Shown: positions 25,940 to 33,331 of the stretch, in pieces
Numbering within the stretch: position 1 is the stretch's first letter
Layout: the number at the start of each line of letters is the position of its first letter
NCBI GenBank assembly: GCA_900755895.1
Contig: CAAEIG010000160.1
Span: 1-64,000, forward strand
Length of the DNA: 64,000 bases
DNA from: Clostridia bacterium
Lineage (GTDB): Bacteria > Bacillota > Clostridia > Oscillospirales > Acutalibacteraceae
Direction of reading: 5' to 3'
The notes under the pieces: generated by a model
Database searches by the model: none
Told to the model about the DNA's origin: nothing
The model's input: the letters and a program-made list of their open reading frames with translations, nothing else
Translations under genes and position numbers: made by a program

Positions 25940-26875
25940 TTACAGCAGATTGGAAACTCCGCGCTCCTCCAGGATCTTTTCCCCTTGACGCAAAAGCCGC
26001 TGGAGACGGTGATTCACCCCGCTTCGGGTGATGCCAAGCCGGGCACTGAGTTCCCGCAAAGTCATATCCGGATTATCCAACCGCAGCCTAGCCAGTTCCT
26101 GGAGTTCCTCCGGCAAGGAGGACAACCCCACTGTATCGCTGATGGCTGCAATGGCCGCCACCTGCCTGGCAGAAGCGGAAAAGGTCTTATCCATATTGGC
26201 GGTCTCGAAATTGGTCTTGCGGTTGATGTTATTCTTGACCTCTTTGTACATCTTTACCTGCATCAGCTCCATGGCAGCGCTGGGGGCTCCCAGGTAGGTG
26301 AGCAGGTCCTCAATAGGACCGCTCTCCTTCAAGTAGACCACATAGCCATTTTTTCTGGAAGCCACCGCAGGAGACAGCGGAAAGGCATCCACCTCACTGA
26401 GTAAAGTGTACAGATCGTTGGCCAGATGCTGATGGGCCACTGCAAACTCCAGGTGGTACTCCTTGCTGGGATCCGTAGCAGTGCCGCAAGTTAGGAAAGC
26501 CCCCCGCAGGAACGCCGCCGTGCAACAGTCATTTTCCAAATTGGCCCGGTTCAATCGCAAAGTGGTTTCCCGGCCAGTGTGGCCAAACTCCTGGAGCATG
26601 GCGTCCTTCGACCCGGCGTCGGGCAAACTCACCCGATAGGCCGGCTTCCGTCGGCGGCTGACGCCGAAAGTCAGCTCCCCGGACACACCGGCTCCTGCTG
26701 CAGCCAACTCCAAAAGCCGCCGGGCCACCGGGCCGCTCTCCGTGACAAAGGCACTCTCCCGCAGGGTGAAACACCGGGAAAACAGCCAAGCGCCATAGCA
26801 CTCTGCCCGCAGGCAGCACTCCCGTTTGAACTCCACCTTGCAGAATTCACTTTTGATGTCCGACGAAAAGGACAT
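25940..26875 (-). CDS. whiA: DNA-binding protein WhiA
   Basis: 311 residues. Degenerate LAGLIDADG homing-endonuclease fold in the N-terminal two thirds (RECCLRAECYGAWLFSR, CCTAAFLRGAFLTCG, GYVVYLKESGPIEDLL) and a helix-turn-helix at the end (MTLRELSARLGITRSGVNHRLQRL). WhiA affects cell division and chromosome segregation in Bacillus and sporulation in Streptomyces. It is grouped with rapZ and murB as in most Firmicutes. GTGAGGAG precedes the ATG. Confidence 0.96.
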   Translation of the reverse strand: MSFSSDIKSEFCKVEFKRECCLRAECYGAWLFSRCFTLRESAFVTESGPVARRLLELAAAGAGVSGELTFGVSRRRKPAYRVSLPDAGSKDAMLQEFGHTGRETTLRLNRANLENDCCTAAFLRGAFLTCGTATDPSKEYHLEFAVAHQHLANDLYTLLSEVDAFPLSPAVASRKNGYVVYLKESGPIEDLLTYLGAPSAAMELMQVKMYKEVKNNINRKTNFETANMDKTFSASARQVAAIAAISDTVGLSSLPEELQELARLRLDNPDMTLRELSARLGITRSGVNHRLQRLLRQGEKILEERGVSNLL

Positions 26876-26936
26876 AGTGGCTCCTCACTTTCCACAATGA
26901 AACAAAAAGCTGGGGAAAACCAGGCGCTCCCCCCGT

Positions 26937-27419
26937 TTACCTTATCACTTTTTGCAGTTGATATTGACCTTCCAACCTATCTTTTGGATTCACGATTTTA
27001 ACAATATGGAACCCACACTTATTCACATAGAAATTGTGATTCCTACTGGAGAAGATGGGAGTTTCCGTTCTCCAGACCCTGGTGTCGGGATAGAGGCGTT
27101 CCACCATCTGCCACACCTGGAAGCCAATCCCCCGGTTCTCATAGAGAGGATCAATGAAGAGATTCCCCAAGAAGTTGTCTTGATTTTCATGGATCCACAG
27201 AATGACTGCGCCAATCAGCTTCCCATCCAAAGCAATGCAGTAGGAAGTGGCATCCGGATGCAAGCCCCATCTTCGCAAAAAGCTGCCGTCATCATACCCT
27301 TCCGGCCCGCCTTTCTCCTTGCCCAGGTGAATCCTCGTGTCCTCATCAAAAGCGCGCTCCATGATTCTTGTCAGCTGGTCGATATCGCTTTCTTCCAGCT
27401 TGACCAATTCAAGCTCCAC
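26937..27419 (-). CDS. GNAT family N-acetyltransferase
   Basis: 160 residues from a GTG at 27419, chosen since AAAGGAAGAG lies just upstream and the protein then starts VELELVKLEESDIDQL, a normal GNAT opening. The acetyl-CoA loop is in YENRGIGFQVWQ and the C-terminal NHNFYVNKCGFHIV is a typical end. It interrupts the rapZ-whiA pair. The substrate is unknown. Confidence 0.82.
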   Translation of the reverse strand: MELELVKLEESDIDQLTRIMERAFDEDTRIHLGKEKGGPEGYDDGSFLRRWGLHPDATSYCIALDGKLIGAVILWIHENQDNFLGNLFIDPLYENRGIGFQVWQMVERLYPDTRVWRTETPIFSSRNHNFYVNKCGFHIVKIVNPKDRLEGQYQLQKVIR

Positions 27420-27513
27420 AGTTCTCTTCCTTTCAGCAAAAGCTCCTCTGGTTTCAACCCGATCACCATGAATAAAATGTTGCAAATTCGGACGTGTTCC
27501 CCCACCAGAACTT

Positions 27514-28374
27514 TTAAAACTTCTGGATATCCCGGTGAGTGACGCTGGCCTTAACCCCCTGGGCGGTCAGGTGATCGCACATGTACTGAGCCAAAGCCAC
27601 CGACCGGTGATGGCCGCCCGTGCAACCCACAGCGATAACCAGCTGGCTCTTGCCCTCCTTGGAGTAGAGGGGCAACAAATAGTCGATCATATCAGTGAAA
27701 CGAGTGACGAATCCCTGGGTCTCCTCCTTCTCCATGACATAATCCCGCACGGGCTCGTCCAGACCTGTGAGGGGCCGCAGCTCCTCGTCATAGAAGGGGT
27801 TGGGCAGGCAGCGCACGTCGAAGACCAGATCCGCCTCCATGGGAATCCCAAACTTAAAGCCAAAGCTGACACAATGCACCGAGAGAGAATCCTGAGCGCT
27901 GGTGAGAAACAGCTCGGAGATCCTGGCCTTCAACTGGGAGGGAGACACCCCCGAAGTGTCAATGACATAGTCCGAGCACTCCTTCACCGGCTTGAGCATC
28001 TCCCGCTCCAGCTTCACCGCCTGCTCCAGGGCACCGCCCATCTCGTCGGCCAGGGGGTGCTTGCGGCGGGTCTCCTGATAGCGGTTCACCAGCACGCCGT
28101 CAGCGGAATCCATGAACAGAATCTTATAGGGCTTTTTATCCCGCTTCAAAGATTCCAGAGCGGTGAAAAAGGATTTGAACAGCTCCCCGCCTCGGGTGTC
28201 CGTCACCACGGCCACCCGGTTGTGGCTACCATCGGTCTTCAAGCACAGATCGTAAAACACCGGAATCAGCGCAGGCGGCAAATTGTCCACACAGAAAAAG
28301 CCAATGTCCTCCATGGCGTGCATCGCCCGGGTCTTTCCCGCCCCAGAAAGGCCCGTCAAGATCACAAATTCCAT
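27514..28374 (-). CDS. rapZ: RNase adapter protein RapZ (YvcJ-like nucleotide-binding protein)
   Basis: 286 residues. Walker A GLSGAGKT (residues 8-15) and the DTSGVSPSQL segment; the C-terminal domain has FGFKFGIPMEADLVFDVRCLPNPFY and the end block AVGCTGGHHRSVALA. In Gram-negatives RapZ targets GlmZ for decay; in Firmicutes (YvcJ) it hydrolyses ATP/GTP and influences competence. Located between murB and whiA, as in most Firmicutes. AAAGGGGG precedes the ATG. Confidence 0.95.
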   Translation of the reverse strand: MEFVILTGLSGAGKTRAMHAMEDIGFFCVDNLPPALIPVFYDLCLKTDGSHNRVAVVTDTRGGELFKSFFTALESLKRDKKPYKILFMDSADGVLVNRYQETRRKHPLADEMGGALEQAVKLEREMLKPVKECSDYVIDTSGVSPSQLKARISELFLTSAQDSLSVHCVSFGFKFGIPMEADLVFDVRCLPNPFYDEELRPLTGLDEPVRDYVMEKEETQGFVTRFTDMIDYLLPLYSKEGKSQLVIAVGCTGGHHRSVALAQYMCDHLTAQGVKASVTHRDIQKF

Positions 28375-28388
28375 CCCGAATCCCCCTT

Positions 28389-29306
28389 TTACGCTTCCCC
28401 GGTCACCCGAACTTCCATCTCCAGACGGATGCCTTTTTTCTCATACACTTCCTCTTGGACCTGCCCCACCAGATCCAACACATCCTGGCAAGTCGCCCCA
28501 CCAGTATTGACAATAAACCCCGCGTGCTTGGGGCTTACCTGAGCACCTCCAACAGACCGGCCCTTGAGACCGCACTCCTCAATGAGCGCAGCGGCAAAAG
28601 CCCCCTGGGGCCGCTTAAACACGCTGCCCGCACTGGGCATGTCGTAGGGCTGCTTTTCTTTCCGGCGGCCCATCAATTCCTCCATCTTGGCGGCAATCTG
28701 TGCCTGGTCCCCGGGCTCCAGGCGGAACTCCACCCCGGTGATCACGTCCCGAGTTCCGGTATAGCGGCTGTGCCGGTAGGCAAACTCCAGCGCCTCCCCG
28801 GAGGCAGAACTCTCTTCCCCTTCCGGCGTCACGTGCAGGACACGTTCCACCACGTCCCGCATCTCACCGCCATAGGCACCAGCGTCCATATAGGCAGCGC
28901 CGCCCACAGAACCGGGGATCCCCCAGGCAAATTCCAGCCCGGTGAGTCCCTGTTCCCTAGCAAAGGCGCACACCGCTGCCAAGGACGCACCAGCTCCAGC
29001 CCGGACCAGACCATTGGACAGCAGCTCCACCCGGCGGAACTCCCCGGAGAGCAGCAGCACTGCCCCACGGATCCCTTTATCCGACACCAACAGGTTGGAC
29101 CCCTTTCCCAAAATCATATAAGGCAGGCTCTCCCGATGAAGAACCTGCAGAAGCCCCTTCAGCTGGTTCCTGCTTTCCACTGTGACAAAACGGTCCGCCG
29201 GACCTCCAATTTGAAACGTGGTATGCCGGCTCATGGGCTCTCCACTGAGGATGGAACAACCGAGGCTCTGAGCAGCCTCATCCAAGGGGGTGTAAAAAAA
29301 CTCCAT
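28389..29306 (-). CDS. murB: UDP-N-acetylmuramate dehydrogenase
   Basis: 305 residues. Reduces UDP-GlcNAc-enolpyruvate to UDP-MurNAc with NADPH and FAD. FAD-binding part with HTTFQIGGPAD, GKGSNLLVSD and GIPGSVGGAAYMDAGAYGGEM; the C-terminal domain holds the proton donor Ser in SAGSVFKRP and the conserved end GGAQVSPKHAGFIVN. It is a type II-like short MurB as in Bacillus. Fourteen bases from rapZ; GAGAGGAGAG precedes the ATG. Confidence 0.96.
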   Translation of the reverse strand: MEFFYTPLDEAAQSLGCSILSGEPMSRHTTFQIGGPADRFVTVESRNQLKGLLQVLHRESLPYMILGKGSNLLVSDKGIRGAVLLLSGEFRRVELLSNGLVRAGAGASLAAVCAFAREQGLTGLEFAWGIPGSVGGAAYMDAGAYGGEMRDVVERVLHVTPEGEESSASGEALEFAYRHSRYTGTRDVITGVEFRLEPGDQAQIAAKMEELMGRRKEKQPYDMPSAGSVFKRPQGAFAAALIEECGLKGRSVGGAQVSPKHAGFIVNTGGATCQDVLDLVGQVQEEVYEKKGIRLEMEVRVTGEA

Positions 29307-29318
29307 GAAACTCTCCTC

Positions 29319-30065
29319 TCACTGGCGCGCTTGAAAAGTGGTGGTATAGCGCGCCAGATAGTCGTTCAGCCGCGCCCGGGAACCGTTGACAATCAGCTCC
29401 TCGGGAAAGTCGATCTCCTCCAACATGGCCAGGGCCTTGCCCACATCACCCACTTCGCTCTCGAAGTGAGCATCGGAGTCCACCACAATGGGCACGCCGT
29501 ACTTTTTGCAGCACAGGGCAATTTTCCGGCAGTTCTCCACGTTGTCAGGCCGCACCTGGAAGCTGTGGTTGTTGATCTCCACCAGCTTGTGATTCTCACC
29601 AAACAGCGGAATCACCTTTTCGTAATCATAGGCAAACACCGGGTCGCCGCTGTGGCCAATGACATTGACCCGTGGGTCCTGAGCAACACGGGTCCATAGG
29701 CGGGTACACTTCTCCACATCCGGGTCCTTTAACCCCTCCAGGGGCAGGTGATGGATGGAAGCCACCACCCAATCCAGCTTTTCCCCGTCCCCGGGCAAGA
29801 TATCCAGGGTGCCGTCAAAGTCCACCACATTGGCTTCTATGCCGGCCAGGGTCAGCACACCTCTGTAATAGAGGGGCACCTCCCGCAGATTGGCAAAGTA
29901 CCAATCCCTGGGAGCACCGGGCATATTGGGACCGTGATCGGTGATGGCCAGGGCATACAGCCCTTGCTCCTGAGCAGCTCGGACCATTTCCGTCAAAGAG
30001 CTGTAAGCGTGAGTGGAGGCCAGAGTGTGGGTGTGCAGATCCGCTATAATAATATATTGGCTCAT
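29319..30065 (-). CDS. PHP-domain phosphoesterase (YcdX-like)
   Basis: 248 residues. Metal-binding motifs of PHP phosphatases: DLHTHTLAS near the start, ITDHGPNMPGA, GIEANVVD, SIHHLP, IGHSGDP and VDSDAHFESEVG. These give a trinuclear metal centre as in YcdX. It overlaps the hprK stop by one base pattern (TGATG) and is followed by murB, so it is coupled to both. The substrate is unknown; YcdX-type enzymes hydrolyse phosphomonoesters. Confidence 0.9.
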   Translation of the reverse strand: MSQYIIIADLHTHTLASTHAYSSLTEMVRAAQEQGLYALAITDHGPNMPGAPRDWYFANLREVPLYYRGVLTLAGIEANVVDFDGTLDILPGDGEKLDWVVASIHHLPLEGLKDPDVEKCTRLWTRVAQDPRVNVIGHSGDPVFAYDYEKVIPLFGENHKLVEINNHSFQVRPDNVENCRKIALCCKKYGVPIVVDSDAHFESEVGDVGKALAMLEEIDFPEELIVNGSRARLNDYLARYTTTFQARQ

Positions 30066-31030
30066 CAGATATCCAAGTCCTTTTTAATGGTCTCGCCCTG
30101 AAGCTCGGACATATCCACTCCCAAAGAGGAGAGCAGCTCTTGGGCGGCGTTATAGCCCATCTTCTTCTGACGGTTATTCATAGCTGCAACCTCGATAATC
30201 ACAGCCAAATTTCGACCTGGCTTTACCGGGATGGTGAGCACCGGAACCTGAATGCCCAAAATCTCAGTGAACTCATTGTCAATTCCCATGCGATCATAGA
30301 GTTTGGTTGCGTCCCAAATCTCCAGATTGATACACATGTCAATCTTCTCGGACATTTTAATGGCGCCCATACCGAAGATTCGCCGAGCATTGATGATACC
30401 GATACCTCTCAGCTCGATGAAATGGCGTATGTTAGCCGGAGCCTGTCCAACCAGGGATTTACTGGACACCCGGCGGATTTCCACGGCATCGTCGGCAATA
30501 AGCCGGTGGCCCCGCTTGATAAGCTCGATGGCGGTCTCGCTTTTGCCCACGCCGCTGTCGCCCACCAGCAGAATACCTTCGCCGTAGACTTCAATAAGCA
30601 CACCGTGACGGGTAATTCTGGGGGCTAGCTCCACATTGAGCAGGGACACCAAGTCAGCCACCACATTGGAGGTGGAATCCTTAGAAGAGAGCAGGGGAGT
30701 ACCGTACTTTTCCGCTGCGGATTTCATATAGTCACAGGGGCAGATTCCCCGGGCGACGATGACTGTGGCAGGACGCAGCGCAAAGAAGTGGTCGACTGCC
30801 TCGGCCTTTTTCTCCTCACCCAGGCTGTCCAGCATAGCCATTTCTGAGCGGCCCAGGACCGTGATACGTTGGGGATCGAAGTAGTCACAGAAGCCGTAGA
30901 GTTCCAAACCAGGGCGAATAACGTCCCGGGAACGGATGAGGATTTCCTCAGCGCTTTTGGGCAGATGAACTTCCTCAAGGCGCAATTCTTTGATAATTTT
31001 CGCAAGGGGAATGGTATATTCTTCCATCAT
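30065..31030 (-). CDS. hprK: HPr kinase/phosphorylase
   Basis: 321 residues. Phosphorylates or dephosphorylates Ser46 of HPr in response to ATP, fructose-1,6-bisphosphate and phosphate, controlling carbon catabolite repression. Walker A GDSGVGKSE near residue 155, the capping LIADDAVEI segment, and the HprK signature ELRGIGIINARRIFGMGA. The N-terminal domain is intact. The ATG at 31030 has AGAGGA about 11 bases upstream; a second ATG follows immediately. It is the first gene of hprK-php-murB-rapZ. The many sugar loci in this window would be subject to this control by family knowledge. Confidence 0.96.
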   Translation of the reverse strand: MMEEYTIPLAKIIKELRLEEVHLPKSAEEILIRSRDVIRPGLELYGFCDYFDPQRITVLGRSEMAMLDSLGEEKKAEAVDHFFALRPATVIVARGICPCDYMKSAAEKYGTPLLSSKDSTSNVVADLVSLLNVELAPRITRHGVLIEVYGEGILLVGDSGVGKSETAIELIKRGHRLIADDAVEIRRVSSKSLVGQAPANIRHFIELRGIGIINARRIFGMGAIKMSEKIDMCINLEIWDATKLYDRMGIDNEFTEILGIQVPVLTIPVKPGRNLAVIIEVAAMNNRQKKMGYNAAQELLSSLGVDMSELQGETIKKDLDI

Positions 31031-31169
31031 AACACGAAGTTCCTCTCTTTCTTAGCCCGCTGCCGGGCGCGTAACCAAACTTATTATATACGATTCCCCA
31101 GGAAAAATAAAGGGCGGCTTTCTCCACACCCCCTTCCAAAAATATTTTTTCATTTTTTAAAAATACCTC

Positions 31170-31198
31170 TTGCATTTTTCTAACAGGCGTATTATAAT
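31170..31198 (+). promoter_or_regulatory. Promoter of the initiator tRNA gene
   Basis: TTGCAT (31170-31175), 17 bases, TATAAT (31193-31198), about 36 bases before the tRNA. Confidence 0.75.
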
Positions 31199-31234
31199 AT
31201 AAAAGCTGAAGCGAGAGCTAAGTCAACGAAATAT

Positions 31235-31311
<77 letters not shown>

Positions 31312-31314
31312 AAG

Positions 31315-31341
31315 ACCCCAGGTTTCATTACCTGGGGTTTT
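31315..31341 (+). terminator. Terminator of the tRNA-fMet gene
   Basis: ACCCCAGGT/ACCTGGGGT, 9-bp perfect stem, 6-base loop, then four T. Confidence 0.9.
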
Positions 31342-31440
31342 CTCTTGCCTTTTTGTGGGATACTGCTATCATATCCGACCAGTTTGGCAGTATTTGTTGT
31401 ATAAATAGCATTGTTTTTTCTGGAAAGTCGACAAGAAAGA

Positions 31441-31476
31441 ACCACCTCCGAGCCTTGCAGCTCCGGGGTGGTTTTT
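31441..31476 (+). terminator. Terminator-like hairpin downstream of tRNA-fMet
   Basis: ACCACC...GAGC and GCTC...GGTGGT arms with one mismatch, then TTTTTGCTTT. No plus-strand gene lies directly upstream other than the tRNA, so it may be a relic. Confidence 0.55.
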
Positions 31477-31490
31477 GCTTTCTTTTGGGA

Positions 31491-31538
31491 GTTGACCCAG
31501 ATTTGACCCATTTTGGTTTGGCCGGAATCTGGGTCAAC
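31491..31538. repeat. 13-bp perfect inverted repeat with internal TTGACCCA repeats
   Basis: GTTGACCCAGATT (31491-31503) and its complement AATCTGGGTCAAC (31526-31538), 22-base spacer. TTGACCCA also occurs at 31503-31510 as a direct repeat. No T run follows. Confidence 0.65.
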
Positions 31539-31630
31539 TTCTGAACCCCAGTGCTCCATCTTTTGGACTGCAACCCGCTGGCCACAGTTGTGACATGGGC
31601 ATTTCTGGGATGATTGAAGCAACAATCAGT

Positions 31631-32197
31631 TTATCGCTTCTTGTATCCGCACTTGGGGCAGACGCCATTTTCATTCAGAGCAATACCGCACAAGGGGCAG
31701 CGGTCGATCTGATTATGCGTCTCAAATTCAGCGGATGCAGCGTTGACGCCGCTGGTAAAGGTAATCTTGGCAATGTTCAGCTTATCCTTCAGCAGATCAT
31801 AGACAATCTTGATCATACCCTCCACCGTCAGAGTCTCTTTGGTCACAACCAGGCGACACTCCGGATAAGCGGTGGCCAGTTCGGTCTGGAAGGCAGGTCC
31901 CTTCATCTGGTTCTGGGGAGCTCCGTTACGAATGCCCTGCTCCTCATATACCTTTAAAACTGCCGGAAGAAGGGGGTCGTCCTGACGCAGAATCAGTGCA
32001 TGGTCAAAGTTTTTCAGTACGGACCAAGCGGTCTTCTGAATTTCATTGCAGGGGAAAACCATGTTGACACCGGGCTCAACCGTGTCTTCTACCTCAATGG
32101 TCAGCACACCAGTGTGGCCATGGAGATACTGGGCTTCGCCTTTAAATCCATAAAATCGGTGGGCGTACTGCAGATCCAATGTGGTGATGCTTCTCAT
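31631..32197 (-). CDS. 6-pyruvoyl-tetrahydropterin synthase/QueD-like protein with C-terminal zinc ribbon
   Basis: 188 residues. The tunnelling (T-) fold is recognised from the zinc-binding His set: YAHRF (His13) and LHGHTG (His26, His28), plus NFDHALIL with the Asp-His of the family. However the catalytic Cys normally four residues before the HGH is Ala22, and the usual catalytic Glu near the end is not apparent (FTSGVNAASAEF instead). A zinc ribbon CPLCG...CPKCGYKKR is added at residues about 167-188. It is therefore a QueD-like family member of altered chemistry, not a plain 6-carboxytetrahydropterin synthase. AAGGAGG precedes the ATG. It is divergent from a Crp/Fnr regulator, with a palindrome between. 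Confidence 0.82.
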   Translation of the reverse strand: MRSITTLDLQYAHRFYGFKGEAQYLHGHTGVLTIEVEDTVEPGVNMVFPCNEIQKTAWSVLKNFDHALILRQDDPLLPAVLKVYEEQGIRNGAPQNQMKGPAFQTELATAYPECRLVVTKETLTVEGMIKIVYDLLKDKLNIAKITFTSGVNAASAEFETHNQIDRCPLCGIALNENGVCPKCGYKKR

Positions 32198-32303
32198 AAT
32201 AAAACCTCCTTACAGTTAAGTTGAAATGTACTGGGGTAAAACCCGTTTGTTGTTTGGAACTCTCTTTTCTGAGTTAAGCATACAAAAAAGGGAGGCTAAT
32301 GTC

Positions 32304-32318
32304 TGTGATAAAATCACA
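32304..32318. promoter_or_regulatory. CRP/FNR-like palindrome between divergent genes
   Basis: TGTGAT-AAA-ATCACA, a perfect 15-base palindrome. It resembles TGTGA-N6-TCACA but with a spacer one base shorter. It lies midway between the QueD-like gene and the Crp/Fnr gene, so it is a natural site for that regulator. Confidence 0.55.
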
Positions 32319-32390
32319 CTGACAACAATTTTTTGAAAAAATTTCCTAAACAATCCTGAGAAACATTCCTAAGTTTCCTCCTGATCCCGG

Positions 32391-32419
32391 TTGACAGCCA
32401 CCACTCCCTCACTTATACT
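32391..32419 (+). promoter_or_regulatory. Strong promoter of the Crp/Fnr gene
   Basis: TTGACA (32391-32396), 17 bases, TATACT (32414-32419). The Shine-Dalgarno GAGGAGGG follows within 15 bases. Confidence 0.8.
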
Positions 32420-32441
32420 GAGGGTATGAGGAGGGCACGCC

Positions 32442-33098
32442 ATGAGTTTTGAGAACCATTTTCCCATCTGGGACCAACTGCAACCCGACCAGAAACGTCT
32501 ACTTCTGGATTCTCTGAACTTTCAGACGGTGAAGAAAGGTACAATCCTCCGGGGCGGCAGCAAGGATTGCGACGGACTTGTTCTGATCCGCTCCGGACAG
32601 CTTCGGGCCCTTGTCTACTCAGAAGAGGGGCGGGAAATCACCATCTACCGCCTGTTTGACCGAGATTTGTGCCTGTTCTGTGCCCCATGCGTAATTCGCT
32701 CCATCCAGTTTGATGTAACCATCCAAGCAGAAAAGGACACGGAGTTCTGGAGAATTCCATCCTCGGTCTACCAAGCACTGATGGTCCAGTCCACAGCGGT
32801 ATCGAATTACACCAACGAGCTGATGGCCACCCGATTCACCGAAGTAATGAACCGCATGGAGCAATTCATGTGGAAGAGCATAGACAAGCGAGTGGCCACC
32901 TTTTTACTGCAGGAAGCTTCTATTGAGAGAAGTTGTGAACTGCGGATCACCCATGAGACCATTGCGCATCATCTAGGCTCCCACCGGGAAGTGATCACTC
33001 GCACACTGCGGGATTTCCAGGATGCCGGTATGGTAAAATTATCCCGGGGCCTGGTGACCATCCTGGACAAGGAGAAACTGGAGAACCTGGCAAAATAG
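32442..33098 (+). CDS. Crp/Fnr family transcriptional regulator
   Basis: 218 residues. N-terminal cyclic-nucleotide-binding-type beta barrel (residues about 10-125), a long dimer helix, and a C-terminal Crp winged helix (about 160-212) with THETIAHHLGSHREVITRTLRDF. Three Cys are clustered in the barrel (C77, C80, C83: CLFCAPC), which might serve redox or metal sensing; the FNR N-terminal Cys cluster is absent. Its neighbours, a hydrogenase-rubrerythrin fusion downstream and a QueD-like gene upstream, suggest it controls the response to oxygen, peroxide or redox state (inference). GAGGAGGG precedes the ATG. Confidence 0.92.
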   Translation: MSFENHFPIWDQLQPDQKRLLLDSLNFQTVKKGTILRGGSKDCDGLVLIRSGQLRALVYSEEGREITIYRLFDRDLCLFCAPCVIRSIQFDVTIQAEKDTEFWRIPSSVYQALMVQSTAVSNYTNELMATRFTEVMNRMEQFMWKSIDKRVATFLLQEASIERSCELRITHETIAHHLGSHREVITRTLRDFQDAGMVKLSRGLVTILDKEKLENLAK

Positions 33099-33221
33099 CA
33101 ATTGCGCCCTCTACATTGCCCATCCGCTCCAAGGACGTGTGCATCCTACTCGCTTTTTCGAGACAAAACAGGCACCTTAACGGCGCCGTCTTGTTTCCCA
33201 CGTTTGCAGATATCTGCCTTC

Positions 33222-33283
33222 ATCCCCCCTATGCCTGTGTATTGTTTGGATTACAAACACGGTATGGGGGGATTTTTATTTTT
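33222..33283 (+). terminator. Strong terminator between the Crp/Fnr gene and the hydrogenase fusion
   Basis: Long imperfect hairpin: ATCCCCCC (33222-33229) pairs with GGGGGGAT (33266-33273), with an inner TGTTTG/CAAACA pair (33243-33248, 33254-33259), followed by TTTTTATTTTT. It separates the two genes, so the fusion needs its own promoter; a TATGAT at 33309-33314 is the only -10 candidate seen. Confidence 0.75.
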
Positions 33284-33331
33284 CAAAACGGGACTTTCTA
33301 TTTAGTCTTATGATCTAAAGTTGAACTTTTT

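Larger units (their letters stand above)
31312..31630. other. Gene-free stretch downstream of tRNA-fMet with repeats
   Basis: About 320 bases without a convincing gene. It holds the tRNA terminator, a second terminator-like hairpin (31441-31476), a perfect 13-bp inverted repeat (31491-31503 with 31526-31538) and three copies of TTGACCCA or its complement. A minus-strand open frame of 111 codons spans it but runs into the tRNA and resembles no family I know. A position 3' to a tRNA with repeats would suit an old integration scar; this is inference. Confidence 0.5.

Noticed and set aside
32198..32290. Possible preQ1 riboswitch in the leader of the QueD-like gene.
   Set aside because: The leader has a G-rich and an A-rich stretch, but the conserved pseudoknot pattern of preQ1 classes is not present.
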